DNA of 64,000 nucleotides from JAGREO01 sp020446285 (lineage in GTDB: Bacteria; Pseudomonadota; Alphaproteobacteria; Geminicoccales; Geminicoccaceae). The position numbers and the translations under genes are program-made. Shown here in pieces: positions 24,023 to 32,741 of the stretch. The notes under the pieces are model-generated. The model was not told the DNA's origin. It saw nothing but the letters and a program-made list of their open reading frames with translations, and made no database searches. How positions within the stretch are numbered: position 1 is the stretch's first letter; each line of letters begins with the position of its first letter. Location of the stretch: contig JAWKVP010000015.1 in the NCBI GenBank assembly GCA_041398005.1, positions 1 to 64,000 on the forward strand. The letters are read 5' to 3'.

Positions 24023-24859
24023 ATGACCACGGGTATGAAGGATATCGAGGTCATCGAGGGAAATCCGTCCTCGCCCGTACTGTTGCTTTGCGATCACGCC
24101 GGCCATCGCGTGCCCGGAGGACTGGAGTTCCTCGGCGTCAGCGAGGAGCAGCTGCACCGCCATATCGGCTGGGACATCGGTGCGGCGGCGGTGACCCGCA
24201 GGCTCGCATCGCGTTTCGGCGCCAGCGCGATCCTCGATCACGTTTCCCGCCTCGTCATCGATCCCAACAGACGGCCGGGTTCGCCCACATCCATTCCGGC
24301 GGTGAGCGATGGCTGTGTCGTTCCCGGAAATGCCGATCCGGGACGTCTCGAAACGGCGCGCCGGGTGAAGGACCATTTCCTTCCCTATCACCGTACGGTC
24401 GCCCGCCGGATCGGCCGGATACGGCGTTCGGGGCGAATCCCGGTGGTGATCGCCGTTCACAGCTTCACGCCGCGCATGAATGGCGAGGACCGGCCCTGGC
24501 ATGTCGGCGTCCTGTGGCGCGGCGATCGCCGGCTCTCGGCACCCGTGCTCGACGGCCTGCGCGCCGTTCCGGACCTCGTCGTCGGCGACAACCAGCCCTA
24601 TTCCGGACTGCGCGAGCTTGGTTTCACGATGGCCTTTCACTGCCAGCGTACCGGCATTCCGCATCTGATGCTCGAGATCCGGCACGATCTCATCGGCGAC
24701 GATGCCGGCGCCGACCGGTGGTCCGCCCTCGTCGGCGATGTCCTCGAACCATGCCTTGCCGATCCCGCCCTGTCGGGACTCCACGAATCATGTGAAAACG
24801 ACAAGAACGGGATGCGAACGTCATGGCGGCACGCAAGCCTCTTCTCACCCTTGGAGTAG
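24023..24859 (+). CDS. N-formylglutamate amidohydrolase family protein
   Basis: A 278-residue FGase/HutG2-like hydrolase. LLLCDHAGHRVP (21-32), then DIGA, SRLVIDPNR, IAVHSFTPRM and the late Glu-containing LEIRHDLI carry the expected metal and catalytic residues. Its last 37 bases overlap the start of the YbdK-type ligase gene, so the two are tightly coupled. The absence of any hut gene argues against histidine breakdown; it more likely hydrolyses an N-acyl or gamma-glutamyl product related to the ligase. No clear ribosome site distinguishes Met-1 from Met-5. Confidence 0.8.
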   Translation: MTTGMKDIEVIEGNPSSPVLLLCDHAGHRVPGGLEFLGVSEEQLHRHIGWDIGAAAVTRRLASRFGASAILDHVSRLVIDPNRRPGSPTSIPAVSDGCVVPGNADPGRLETARRVKDHFLPYHRTVARRIGRIRRSGRIPVVIAVHSFTPRMNGEDRPWHVGVLWRGDRRLSAPVLDGLRAVPDLVVGDNQPYSGLRELGFTMAFHCQRTGIPHLMLEIRHDLIGDDAGADRWSALVGDVLEPCLADPALSGLHESCENDKNGMRTSWRHASLFSPLE

Positions 24860-25965
24860 AGGAGGAGTATCTGATCGTCGATCTCGAAACCCGGTTGCTG
24901 GCAACCGAGCAGCCGGCCGGGTTCATGGATCGCTGTCGCGAGGCGCTGGGCGACCAGGTCACGCATGAACTGCTGCAGGCGCAGGTCGAGATCGGGACCT
25001 CCGTCTGCCGCAATGTCGATCAGATCCGCAAGGAGCTTGCCGGCCTGCGCCGCACCGTGTCCGACTGCGCGCGGGAGTATGGCTATGGTCTGATCGCCGC
25101 CTCGACGCACCCTTCCGCGAGCTGGCGCGACCAGAAGAGTGTCGACATGGAACGCTATCGCCTGCTCAGCCAGGATTTCCAAGCCATCGCCCGGCGGCTG
25201 GTGATCTGCGGCATGCATGTCCATGCCGGCATAGATGACGATGACCTGCGCATCGACCTGATGAACCAGGCGGCCTATTTCCTGCCGCATCTGCTGGCAC
25301 TCAGCACGTCCTCGCCCTTCTGGGAAGGCAACGACACAGGCATGAAGGCCTTTCGTCCGACCATCTTCGGCGATCTGCCGAGAACCGGACTGCCGGAGGA
25401 ATTCCAGAGCTACAGCGACTGGCTGGACCTTCTGCGGATGATGGAGCGGACCGGCGTCGTCGACGATCCCACCAAGATCTGGTGGGACATGCGGCCGAGC
25501 GTCAAGCAGCCGACGCTGGAGATGCGGGTGTGCGATGTCTGCACCAGGCTCGAGGACGCGATCACCATCGTTGCCGTCTACCAGTCGCTTCTGGCCTTCC
25601 TGTTCGAACAGCGCGCGGGCAACCGGACATGGCGCCGCTATCGTCAGATCCTGCTCGAGGAGAACAAGTGGCGGGCACAGCGCTATGGCGTGTCCGGAAC
25701 GCTCGCCGATTATGGTCGTTGCGAACTGGTGCCCATGGCCGACCTGATGGAGGAACTCAAGGATCTCCTGCGACCGCATGCCGATGATCTCGGCTGCCTC
25801 GCCGAATTGGAGAGGGTGAGCGGGATCCTGAGCAACGGAACGAGCGCGGACAGGCAGCTCGCCGTCTATTATGCTGCCATCGAGAGCGGCGCCGACGAAC
25901 ATGCGGCACGGCTGGCGGTCGTCGACTGGCTGCTGGAGGAATCGCTCGAAGGCGTGCCCGCCTGA
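24823..25965 (+). CDS. ybdK: Carboxylate-amine ligase, YbdK/GCS2 family
   Basis: A 380-residue ATP-grasp-like ligase of the glutamate-cysteine ligase 2 family. LGVEEEYLIVD (10-20) supplies the acidic residues that bind Mg-ATP, EIGTSVC (56-62) and CGMHVHAGI (129-137) follow, and LEMRVCDVC lies in the C-terminal half. Homologs form gamma-glutamyl or similar amide bonds; the true substrate is usually unknown. The start overlaps the amidohydrolase gene by 37 bases. Regulation is likely shared, and the pair could form and break the same bond. Confidence 0.85.
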   Translation: MAARKPLLTLGVEEEYLIVDLETRLLATEQPAGFMDRCREALGDQVTHELLQAQVEIGTSVCRNVDQIRKELAGLRRTVSDCAREYGYGLIAASTHPSASWRDQKSVDMERYRLLSQDFQAIARRLVICGMHVHAGIDDDDLRIDLMNQAAYFLPHLLALSTSSPFWEGNDTGMKAFRPTIFGDLPRTGLPEEFQSYSDWLDLLRMMERTGVVDDPTKIWWDMRPSVKQPTLEMRVCDVCTRLEDAITIVAVYQSLLAFLFEQRAGNRTWRRYRQILLEENKWRAQRYGVSGTLADYGRCELVPMADLMEELKDLLRPHADDLGCLAELERVSGILSNGTSADRQLAVYYAAIESGADEHAARLAVVDWLLEESLEGVPA

Positions 25966-26017
25966 TCGCGAGCAGCGTGGAGGGGGGCCTTGGGGAACAG
26001 TGACAGGGAAGAGACTG

Positions 26018-26329
26018 ATGTCGGATATCGATGACCGGACCCGGATCGAACTCGAGGCGGCCGCATTCAGGCGGCTCGTCGACCATCTGCGCGAGCGGAC
26101 CGATGTGCAGAACATCGACCTGATGAATCTCTCCGGCTTCTGCCGCAACTGCCTTTCCAGATGGTACAGTGCTGCTGCCGGCGAACGCGGGATCGATCTG
26201 GACGAGAATGCCGCCCGCGAAATCGTCTACGGCATGCCCTATGCGGAGTGGAAGAAGCGCTTCCAGACCGAGGCGACCGCCGAACAAAAACAGGCCTTCG
26301 AAACCTCCCGTCCATCCGCCGGTCACTGA
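26018..26329 (+). CDS. DUF1244 family protein
   Basis: A 103-residue cytoplasmic protein beginning at ATG 26018 with a nearby purine-rich site. The Cys pair in FCRNCLSRWY (41-50) and the segment GIDLDENAAREIVYGMPYAEWKKRFQ are the signature of this small, mainly proteobacterial family, whose structure is a compact helical dimer and whose role is unknown. It follows the ybdK-type gene by 52 bases and probably shares its transcript. A terminator-like hairpin follows at 26342-26390. Confidence 0.85.
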   Translation: MSDIDDRTRIELEAAAFRRLVDHLRERTDVQNIDLMNLSGFCRNCLSRWYSAAAGERGIDLDENAAREIVYGMPYAEWKKRFQTEATAEQKQAFETSRPSAGH

Positions 26330-26341
26330 GACGCTTGTTTT

Positions 26342-26390
26342 TGCATCAATGTATCCAGTCAGAACAGTATGATCTGTCTGGATCGATGCA
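26342..26390. terminator. Bidirectional hairpin between convergent genes
   Basis: Nested complementary blocks TGCATC / GATGCA, ATCCAG / CTGGAT and CAGA / TCTG fold into one long imperfect stem with a 9-base loop. It fills the gap between the DUF1244 gene and the convergent SLAM-like gene, ending two bases before the latter's stop. A T-run (26338-26342) precedes the stem on the plus strand, which would serve as the 3' T-tract only for neither direction, so termination is inferred from position. Confidence 0.55.
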
Positions 26391-27743
26391 CTAGAACTCG
26401 CGGGTGATGCCGATGATCATTCTTGCGCGTTCGTAGTCGTAGAGGTCGATATTCGACATGCGGCGGTCGAATTCGACGCCGATGACGGGGGTGAAGCCGA
26501 ACACATCGAGCCGGCGGTTGCGCAGATTGATGGCGAGGCGCGGCGTGATCTCTTCGCGGCGGTCGTCGAAGGCCGCGGATTGCTTGTCGAAGCGGCGCAG
26601 CTGGATGCCCGGTTCGGTGTAGACGGTGAAGCCCTTGGGCAGTTCCACGAACCAGCCGAGCGCGAGGAACAACCCCCAGTTGCTCTCGGTCGCGGCGTCC
26701 GCGGTCTCCCGGTCGATGGCGACGACGCCGCGCAGGTAGCTTTGCGGGGTGAAGGCCCAGAGCGCCTGTTGCGAGAGTTGCAGGCGCGGGCCGTCGAGAT
26801 AATCGGCCTCGTCATGATCCATGTGCAGATACTGGAACCCGATGCCGGCCTCCAGACGCGGTGTGAGGCGGGTGCTGGCATCGACGCGCGCGCCGATCGA
26901 GCGGCTGTAGTCGCGACTTTCGTACCAGCGCCGGCCAAGCAGCGCCGATGCCTGCAGTTCGGTGCCGCCACGCCGCCAGAGCGGACCCATGCGCATGTAG
27001 AGACTGGTGTCGTCGTACCGGCTCCCGTCATATTCGAGCCGGCGCAGGAAGGCAGCCTGACGGATGAGCAGGCTGTCATTGACGGGCACGTCGAACCGCC
27101 CGTTCAGGCGCATCTCCGCGCCGATGCCGCTCTCCTCGCGCGCGTTCTCGTCGAGGACGAAGGGAAGGCCGAGGATGTCGACGCTTCGGGTGTTGGGTGC
27201 TGCGTTGACGTTGGTGTCCGGTGCCAGCGCCAGATCGACCCCGACCGACCAGCGGCGGCGCGCACGCATGATGTCGAGAAAGCGGAGCACATTGTTCTGC
27301 ACGTTCTCCGGCAGGTCGCCGGCCAGCGCGTAGCGGAACTGAAGGGTCGCCTTGGTGTCATCCTCGAGGAGAAAATAGACGCGCCCGAGTTCGAGGCGCA
27401 CGCGCAGCGCGTCGGGCTCGTCGAGCAGGATCCGGCGATAGAGGCTCTCGGCTGTCTTCAGGTCGCCCTGGAGCTGGGCGAGCCGGGCGCGCGCGAAGCG
27501 TACGGACTGGATGTTCGCGCCAAAGGATTCGGCCTTGTCGAGCAGGGTGCCGGCCTCGGCGAGCAGGCCGCGGGCCATGAGCTGTTCGGCGGCGTCGACG
27601 AGACGGTCCGGTGCGGCGCGCGCGGCTTCCTCGTCCTCGATCACGACTCCCTGCGAACGGGCGGGAGTTTCCATGAAGAATGTCGCCGAAAGAAGCATGA
27701 GAGCGATCGCCGCGATCCGGCGTGGGTATCGCATTGACGGCAT
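26391..27743 (-). CDS. SLAM-like outer-membrane protein (TPR region plus DUF560 beta-barrel)
   Basis: A 450-residue exported protein. After a signal peptide (to about residue 30) come TPR-like helices (about 45-150: LLAEAGTLLDKAESFG, AESLYRRILLDEPDALRVRLELGRVYF in part), then a long region of alternating aromatic and polar residues that ends ...RARMIIGITREF, with the terminal Phe typical of BamA-inserted barrels. This N-terminal TPR plus DUF560 barrel layout is that of surface lipoprotein assembly modulators, which move lipoproteins to the cell surface. No obvious client lipoprotein gene is adjacent. Function by similarity of architecture only. Confidence 0.75.
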   Translation of the reverse strand: MPSMRYPRRIAAIALMLLSATFFMETPARSQGVVIEDEEAARAAPDRLVDAAEQLMARGLLAEAGTLLDKAESFGANIQSVRFARARLAQLQGDLKTAESLYRRILLDEPDALRVRLELGRVYFLLEDDTKATLQFRYALAGDLPENVQNNVLRFLDIMRARRRWSVGVDLALAPDTNVNAAPNTRSVDILGLPFVLDENAREESGIGAEMRLNGRFDVPVNDSLLIRQAAFLRRLEYDGSRYDDTSLYMRMGPLWRRGGTELQASALLGRRWYESRDYSRSIGARVDASTRLTPRLEAGIGFQYLHMDHDEADYLDGPRLQLSQQALWAFTPQSYLRGVVAIDRETADAATESNWGLFLALGWFVELPKGFTVYTEPGIQLRRFDKQSAAFDDRREEITPRLAINLRNRRLDVFGFTPVIGVEFDRRMSNIDLYDYERARMIIGITREF

Positions 27744-27823
27744 GAGGGATCAATTCCGGACTGTGATTATTCAACCAAGGGTTTACAAACATTGCCGCAG
27801 GAACTCAAGTGCCGGACGCCTGT

Positions 27824-28639
27824 TCAGGGCGCCGCGGGCGGTTCCGCGTCACTCGGTATGCCGGCGAGGTGGCGATAAACGGCGACCGCCCGGTTGATGT
27901 GCGATGCCTTCGCCGGCAGGAGCCAGGCGGGCAGGTTGGCGGAATTGCCGGAGAGAAGGTAGAAATCCAGCCCGTCCTCGCCATTGCGCTCGACGGCCAC
28001 GACCGAGCGCAGGGAGCCCACCGGCAGCACGGTCAGGCCCATCATGGTCGATGCGGTGACGTTCTCGAACGTTATCACGATTGCGTTCTCATCCCGACGC
28101 ACCACCTCCATGCGCATCACGATCGCACTGAGCGGATCGGAATCGTCCTGCAGGGCAAAAAAGACGGCCCCCGTCACGAGCTCGCCCGGTGCGGGATCGG
28201 TACCGGCCTGCTCCGGATCGGGGCCGGAAAGTGCCTGCGTCTCGCTCACCAGCAAGCGCCATTCCTGCCTCGATTTCGACCAGTATCGAACCGTCTCGAG
28301 CGTGGAGAATGCGGCAATCCGGGCGATGACCTGATCGAGCGACGTGTTCGCCGGCGAGGCCCTGAGCGCCACGAGCGTTGCCGGCGGCGTCTCGAAACGC
28401 AGACCGAGACAGGCGGGAAGGGCGTAGGCGGCGATGGCATCCGCCTCGTCGAGGACGATGACCGACGGTTCCGCCCCCGGTCCGGCGGATTCGGGCACCG
28501 CGACGTCGTCGAGACAGGCCGCTCCGGCCCCGGATGCGAGGAGGAAGAAGAGGAGAAACACGGCCGCCACTCTGGCGGCACGCCTCAAGCCCTGCGCGCT
28601 GGCGGCGCGCCTCGTCAAGCCTTGCCTGCGGTGCATCAT
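27824..28639 (-). CDS. Exported protein of unknown function downstream of the OpgC-like gene
   Basis: A 271-residue protein. ATG 28639 overlaps the stop of the OpgC-like gene (ATGA), giving translational coupling; an N-terminal basic stretch and a hydrophobic segment (AAVFLLFFLLASGAGAA) form a signal peptide. The mature part starts CLDDVAVPES and contains a region LVTGAVFFALQDDSDPLSAIVMRMEVVRRDENAIVITFENVTA, suggesting a beta-rich periplasmic domain. I do not recognise the family. The tight coupling implies a role with the acyltransferase, perhaps in glucan modification. Confidence 0.7.
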   Translation of the reverse strand: MMHRRQGLTRRAASAQGLRRAARVAAVFLLFFLLASGAGAACLDDVAVPESAGPGAEPSVIVLDEADAIAAYALPACLGLRFETPPATLVALRASPANTSLDQVIARIAAFSTLETVRYWSKSRQEWRLLVSETQALSGPDPEQAGTDPAPGELVTGAVFFALQDDSDPLSAIVMRMEVVRRDENAIVITFENVTASTMMGLTVLPVGSLRSVVAVERNGEDGLDFYLLSGNSANLPAWLLPAKASHINRAVAVYRHLAGIPSDAEPPAAP

Positions 28640-29850
28640 GCGGATCCGACCTCCGCTGCCGGTGGCATCGTGTTCGCCCGCGCGGGCGGCGGGCGGCGCC
28701 AGGGTTCCTGCTTGTACCAGCTGACGATGTAGGCAACGGCAATCACGCTCGCGAGCCCGACAATGTTGACAACGGCCCAGGTGAACATCGTTCTTCCCCA
28801 CTCGTCAAGCACCACGCCGAGCACACGCGCGAACGCCATCGAGAAGAGGAAGGTGGCGAGCGCCTGCTGGCCGACCTTCTCCACCATCGACAACGGCCAG
28901 CGGCGCAGCCAGTGCTCGCGGCGGCGTACCGCGAGGACGGCGAGATAGGAGAGCACGAGAATGTGCAGGAGGCGCAGCGGGTGCTCGTTGGTCTTGAAGA
29001 TCGCCGCCTGGTCCCAGTAGGTCAGATCCTTGAGCCAGAGCGCGTCGTGGATGGCCTGGAGTGTCGGGTTTCCGACATAGATCTGCCAGCGGCTCACCGG
29101 CACGAGGACGAGAACGAAGACGATGCCGGCCAGCGCCAGCCGCCAGTCGGGTGGAGGTGGCCGGATCCAGCCGCGACTGAGCATGAATCCGGTGAAGAAC
29201 AGGAGCTGCCACGCCAGCGGATTGAAGAACCACGGGCGGCCCGACCGGGGATCGGCGCTGAATTCGAGGTCGAGGATCCATGTCGCCGCGTAGAGGCCCA
29301 CGCAGAACGCGATTGCCGCCGCCGTGTGCCATCGCTGGAGAAGAACCACCAGCGGCGTCATCAGCAGGATGACGAAATACATCGGCAGGATATCGAAATA
29401 GTTCGGCACCCAGGAAAAGGTCATCAGGCCGACGAGCGCCATCTCGGTATCGTCGACGAAGGCATTGATGCCGAGCGAGATGACATAGTTCTTGACTTCT
29501 TCGCCGACATACCAGGTCGAGAGCACCGAGATTGCGGCGATGCTCCAGAAAAGGCCGACATGCGCCCAGTAGATCTGCCAGCAGCGAAACAGGATGCGTC
29601 GCGTTCCGGTCCACCAGCCATGCCGTTCGAACGTGCCGCCGAAGGCGATGGCGGCGGCGAAGCCGGAGCAGAACACGAACATTTCCGCCGCGTCCGAAGG
29701 GCCGAAGCGTGCTGGGATGAAGTTGGCCCAGTGATTGCCCGGAACATGGGCGACGAGAATGATGAGCATGGCGAAACCGCGCCACACGTCGAGGCGCGGA
29801 TCGCGGACCGATCGGCCGGGGGCTGCGGCAGGACTGTTTGCTTGAGGCAT
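28636..29850 (-). CDS. OpgC-like membrane acyltransferase
   Basis: A 404-residue, roughly ten-helix protein of the OpgC/MdoC type (acyltransferase 3 superfamily), starting at ATG 29850 (MPQANSPAAAPGRSVRDPRLD). The conserved opening RDPRLDVWRGFAMLIILVAHVPGN carries the likely catalytic His, and EMFVFCSGF follows in the second helix. In Enterobacteria and Rhodobacter OpgC adds succinyl groups to osmoregulated periplasmic glucans. No glucan synthesis genes (opgG, opgH, ndvB) occur in this window, so the substrate is open. It is translationally coupled to the exported protein that follows. Confidence 0.8.
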   Translation of the reverse strand: MPQANSPAAAPGRSVRDPRLDVWRGFAMLIILVAHVPGNHWANFIPARFGPSDAAEMFVFCSGFAAAIAFGGTFERHGWWTGTRRILFRCWQIYWAHVGLFWSIAAISVLSTWYVGEEVKNYVISLGINAFVDDTEMALVGLMTFSWVPNYFDILPMYFVILLMTPLVVLLQRWHTAAAIAFCVGLYAATWILDLEFSADPRSGRPWFFNPLAWQLLFFTGFMLSRGWIRPPPPDWRLALAGIVFVLVLVPVSRWQIYVGNPTLQAIHDALWLKDLTYWDQAAIFKTNEHPLRLLHILVLSYLAVLAVRRREHWLRRWPLSMVEKVGQQALATFLFSMAFARVLGVVLDEWGRTMFTWAVVNIVGLASVIAVAYIVSWYKQEPWRRPPPARANTMPPAAEVGSA

Positions 29851-29948
29851 GCTTCGTTCTGGGGTTAGTTGACTGCGGCGTTCACATGGCAAGCATCGCC
29901 GGGCGAGGCAAGCCCATGACGCAATGAACCACAGGATGGTGAGCCTCC

Positions 29949-30563
29949 GTGACACTCGACCTCTATCTTTTTCGCCATGGCGAGACCGTCTGGAACCGTC
30001 AGCGGCGTATGCAGGGGCACAAGGACTCGCCGCTGACGGCGCGCGGCGTCGCCCAGGCGCAGGCCTATGGCCGTACTCTTTCCGGCCTGTTGCGTGATCC
30101 GCGCGAATACGAGCTTCTGGCGAGCCCGCTCGGCCGGGCATGGCAGACGGCGGTGCTCCTTTGCGAGGGCATCGGCCGCGATCCCGGCGACATCCGCCAC
30201 GACGATCTTCTCCGCGAGATGACCTGGGGCGACTGGGACGGCATGACCGCTTGCGAGATCGAGGCGCGGGATCCCGAACTGTGGCAGGCGCGGATCGACG
30301 ACAGGTTCAATATCGCCCCGCCGGGCGGCGGCGAGTCCCAGCAGGACATCGTCGACCGGGCGTCGCGCTGGCTCGCGCAAATGGCCGGACGCGGCAGGGT
30401 CATCGCCGTGTGTCATGGCGCCCTCGGGCGTGCGATCCGCTGCGCGTGGCTCGGCGAACCGGCGGAACGGATGCTGGAGATGTCGGAACCGCAGGACGCG
30501 TTCTTCCGTCTGGCCGCGGGTGACATCGAAGAGATCGCCTGTGTCGCCGCGAAGACGGAATGA
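29949..30563 (+). CDS. Histidine phosphatase (phosphoglycerate mutase-like) family protein
   Basis: A 204-residue cytoplasmic enzyme with the phosphohistidine motif FRHGETVWN at 8-16 and the second conserved His in VCHGALGRAI. Two Arg and a Glu (REMTWGDWDG) complete the active site. Such proteins are often annotated as phosphoglycerate mutase, cobalamin phosphatase or a broad phosphomonoesterase; the short length favours a phosphatase. The GTG start is preceded by ggtgag. It reads divergently from the OpgC-like gene. Confidence 0.85.
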   Translation: MTLDLYLFRHGETVWNRQRRMQGHKDSPLTARGVAQAQAYGRTLSGLLRDPREYELLASPLGRAWQTAVLLCEGIGRDPGDIRHDDLLREMTWGDWDGMTACEIEARDPELWQARIDDRFNIAPPGGGESQQDIVDRASRWLAQMAGRGRVIAVCHGALGRAIRCAWLGEPAERMLEMSEPQDAFFRLAAGDIEEIACVAAKTE

Positions 30564-30757
30564 ACTGTCAACACGCTTTCAAAGTGATCGGTGTGAGGTA
30601 TTAAAAAACTATAACGATATTCTCCTTTTTCTATATGTGCGCATGCGGTAGTGACGCCGGATGCGGATTCGAAAATGCCGAATTCCACAAGCCCTCAAAG
30701 ATCAATTCGATGTCAGAATCATCAATGTTTCGTTTTCACCGGCCGGGTTGACCATCC

Positions 30758-31279
30758 ATGCCGGAAATCTCGTTCTTCAACCCCTTTCTCTGGTCGCGTC
30801 GTCATCCGGGCAAGTCATCGATCGCGGATGCCAGTCCGGTGACACCCCGGCTTTCGGGCCGGCCGCTGCGTCCGGACCGCGACGCCTTGCTGAAGATGGC
30901 GCGCGCCCTTCGCGAGGCGCGCAGTCTGCTCATGCGCTCGAACTGGGGCGGCGAACGGGCGGGTGCCGGATCATTGGCGCCGGCCGTCGAGCCGGGATCT
31001 CCTGCGGATGACAACCCTGTGACATGCGCCCACACCATCCCCTTCAACATGCTGTGCCGCGAGCTCGAGAACGACGATCTGCGGTTCTTCACGCGGCTCC
31101 TGCATCGCGCGGCGCAGATCCAGTCGAACTTTGCCTTCGAGGACGTCTTCCAGTTCAGCGACGCGCCTGCCACGCGGGCCGAGGACATCGTCAATCTCTA
31201 CGACATGGCGCTCGCGCTGCTGCGTGACGAGACGCGGAACGTGGCCCTGTCCGCGCCGGACGATCGCGCTGCGGAATGA
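30758..31279 (+). CDS. Uncharacterised protein
   Basis: A 173-residue soluble protein. A basic first third and a glycine-rich linker (NWGGERAGAGS) precede a helical C-terminal half (PFNMLCRELENDDLRFFTRLLHRAAQIQ) and FEDVFQFSDAPATRAEDIVNLYDMALALLRDE. No signal peptide or catalytic motif; I do not recognise the family. Its upstream 194 bases (30564-30757) are AT-rich around 30595-30640 and could hold a promoter. The ATG lacks a strong ribosome site, so the start is uncertain. Confidence 0.55.
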   Translation: MPEISFFNPFLWSRRHPGKSSIADASPVTPRLSGRPLRPDRDALLKMARALREARSLLMRSNWGGERAGAGSLAPAVEPGSPADDNPVTCAHTIPFNMLCRELENDDLRFFTRLLHRAAQIQSNFAFEDVFQFSDAPATRAEDIVNLYDMALALLRDETRNVALSAPDDRAAE

Positions 31280-31294
31280 TGAGCGGCCGGTGAT

Positions 31295-32107
31295 TCAGTC
31301 GTCCTGCTGCGGCAAGTCCAGGTCGATCGTGACCGGGACATGGTCGGAGGGCTGGTCCCAGCCACGCGCCTCGCGGGTGATCGTGGCATCGCGCAGGAAC
31401 GGCGCGAGTGCCGGCGACAGCCATATGTGATCGAGCCGGCGTCCGCGATCGGAGGCGGACCAGTCGCGTGAGCGGTAGCTCCACCAGCTGTAGAGCTTGC
31501 GGTCGGTCGGGATGATCTCGCGGATCGCATCGACGAAGCCGTGGCTTTCCTGCAGCGCCGCGAGTTTCTCCACCTCCACGGGCGTGTGGGACACGACCTT
31601 GAGCAGCTGCCTGTGGCTCCAGACATCGTTTTCATGCGGTGCGATGTTGAGATCGCCGAGCAGGAGGATCTGCCGCTGGTCGTCGCTGTTGCGGGCGAAC
31701 CAGTCGCGCAGCTCGTCGAGCATGTCGAGCTTGTGGCGGAATTTGGGGTTCTGCTCGACATCGGGGATATCGCCGCCCGCCGGAACGTAGAGATTGTGCA
31801 GTTCGATCCCGCCCGGCAGCCGGCATTCGAGATGCCGGGCCTCCTCCTTGCCGCACCAGTCGTGCGTGACCATGCCGTCGAGGGGAATGCGCGACAGCAC
31901 CGCGACCCCGTGATAGGCTTTCTGGCCGTGCACGAGGCGATGCGTATAGCCGAGTGCCTCGAACATCTCGTGCGGGAAGAGTTCGGACGCGACCTTGATT
32001 TCCTGCAGGCAGAGAATGTCCGGGTCGATCTCGTCGCGGATACGCTTGAGCATCGATTGACGCAGGCGGACGGAATTGGCGTTCCAGCTCGTTATGCGAA
32101 GGCGCAA
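31295..32107 (-). CDS. xth: Exodeoxyribonuclease III
   Basis: A 270-residue AP endonuclease/3'-5' exonuclease of the ExoIII (EEP) family that repairs abasic sites. Motifs in order: SWNANSVR (7-14), LQEIK (34-38), GDLNIAP, RRLDHIW and SDHVPV with the catalytic His. TTG 32107 is the likely start, since gggaga lies a few bases upstream and the N-terminus matches the family (LRLRITSWN). It is convergent with the upstream hypothetical gene. Confidence 0.92.
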   Translation of the reverse strand: MRLRITSWNANSVRLRQSMLKRIRDEIDPDILCLQEIKVASELFPHEMFEALGYTHRLVHGQKAYHGVAVLSRIPLDGMVTHDWCGKEEARHLECRLPGGIELHNLYVPAGGDIPDVEQNPKFRHKLDMLDELRDWFARNSDDQRQILLLGDLNIAPHENDVWSHRQLLKVVSHTPVEVEKLAALQESHGFVDAIREIIPTDRKLYSWWSYRSRDWSASDRGRRLDHIWLSPALAPFLRDATITREARGWDQPSDHVPVTIDLDLPQQDD

Positions 32108-32199
32108 ACCATTCTCCCGGTGCTGCGGCGTTGATCGACGGAGCCGTCATTGCCAGCATGGGAGGAAGGGTGCAAGCGTCGAAGGGAGAACGGCGGGTC

Positions 32200-32664
32200 A
32201 TGAGCAAACGGTTGCTGATTCTGGCGCATGCACCATCGGACAATACGCTCGCCCTGCGCGATGCGGCGGCGAGAGGCGCGCGCCGCGGCGATGTCGAGGG
32301 CGTGGAGGTGGATGTGCGCGGGCCGTTCGACACGATGCCCGAACATGTCCGCGGCTGCGACGCGCTGCTTCTCGGAACGACCGAGAATCTCGGCTACATG
32401 GCCGGTGCGGTGAAGGATTTCTTCGATCGTTGCTATTATCCGTGCATGGACGCAACCGAGGCGCTGCCCTTCGCCTTCTATGTACGGGCGGGGCATGATG
32501 GTACGGGAACGCGCCGGGCGATCGAGAGCATCACCGGCGGCCTGCGCTGGAAGGCGGTCCATGAACCGCTCGTCTGCCGGGGCGCATGGAACGAGAATTT
32601 CCTTGCGCAGACCGAAGAGCTCGGTCTTTTCATGGCGGCGGGGCTGGAGGCCGGAATCTTCTGA
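32200..32664 (+). CDS. Flavodoxin-fold protein
   Basis: A 154-residue protein beginning at ATG 32200 with gggaga upstream. KRLLILAHAPSDNTLALRDAAARG follows the N-terminal strand and FMN-phosphate loop of flavodoxins, and LLGTTENLGYMAGAVKDFFDRCYYP resembles the NADPH-dependent FMN reductase/flavodoxin family. It would bind FMN and act in electron transfer or quinone reduction. The partner is unknown. It is followed by a PhyH dioxygenase gene after 77 bases. Confidence 0.78.
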   Translation: MSKRLLILAHAPSDNTLALRDAAARGARRGDVEGVEVDVRGPFDTMPEHVRGCDALLLGTTENLGYMAGAVKDFFDRCYYPCMDATEALPFAFYVRAGHDGTGTRRAIESITGGLRWKAVHEPLVCRGAWNENFLAQTEELGLFMAAGLEAGIF

Positions 32665-32741
32665 GACGGTGCCTGCGGCGTTCGCGGCCTGTACGGCCGG
32701 CCCCGTCGGTTCGACACGAAGCCAGGGGAGGCGTTTCGGTC

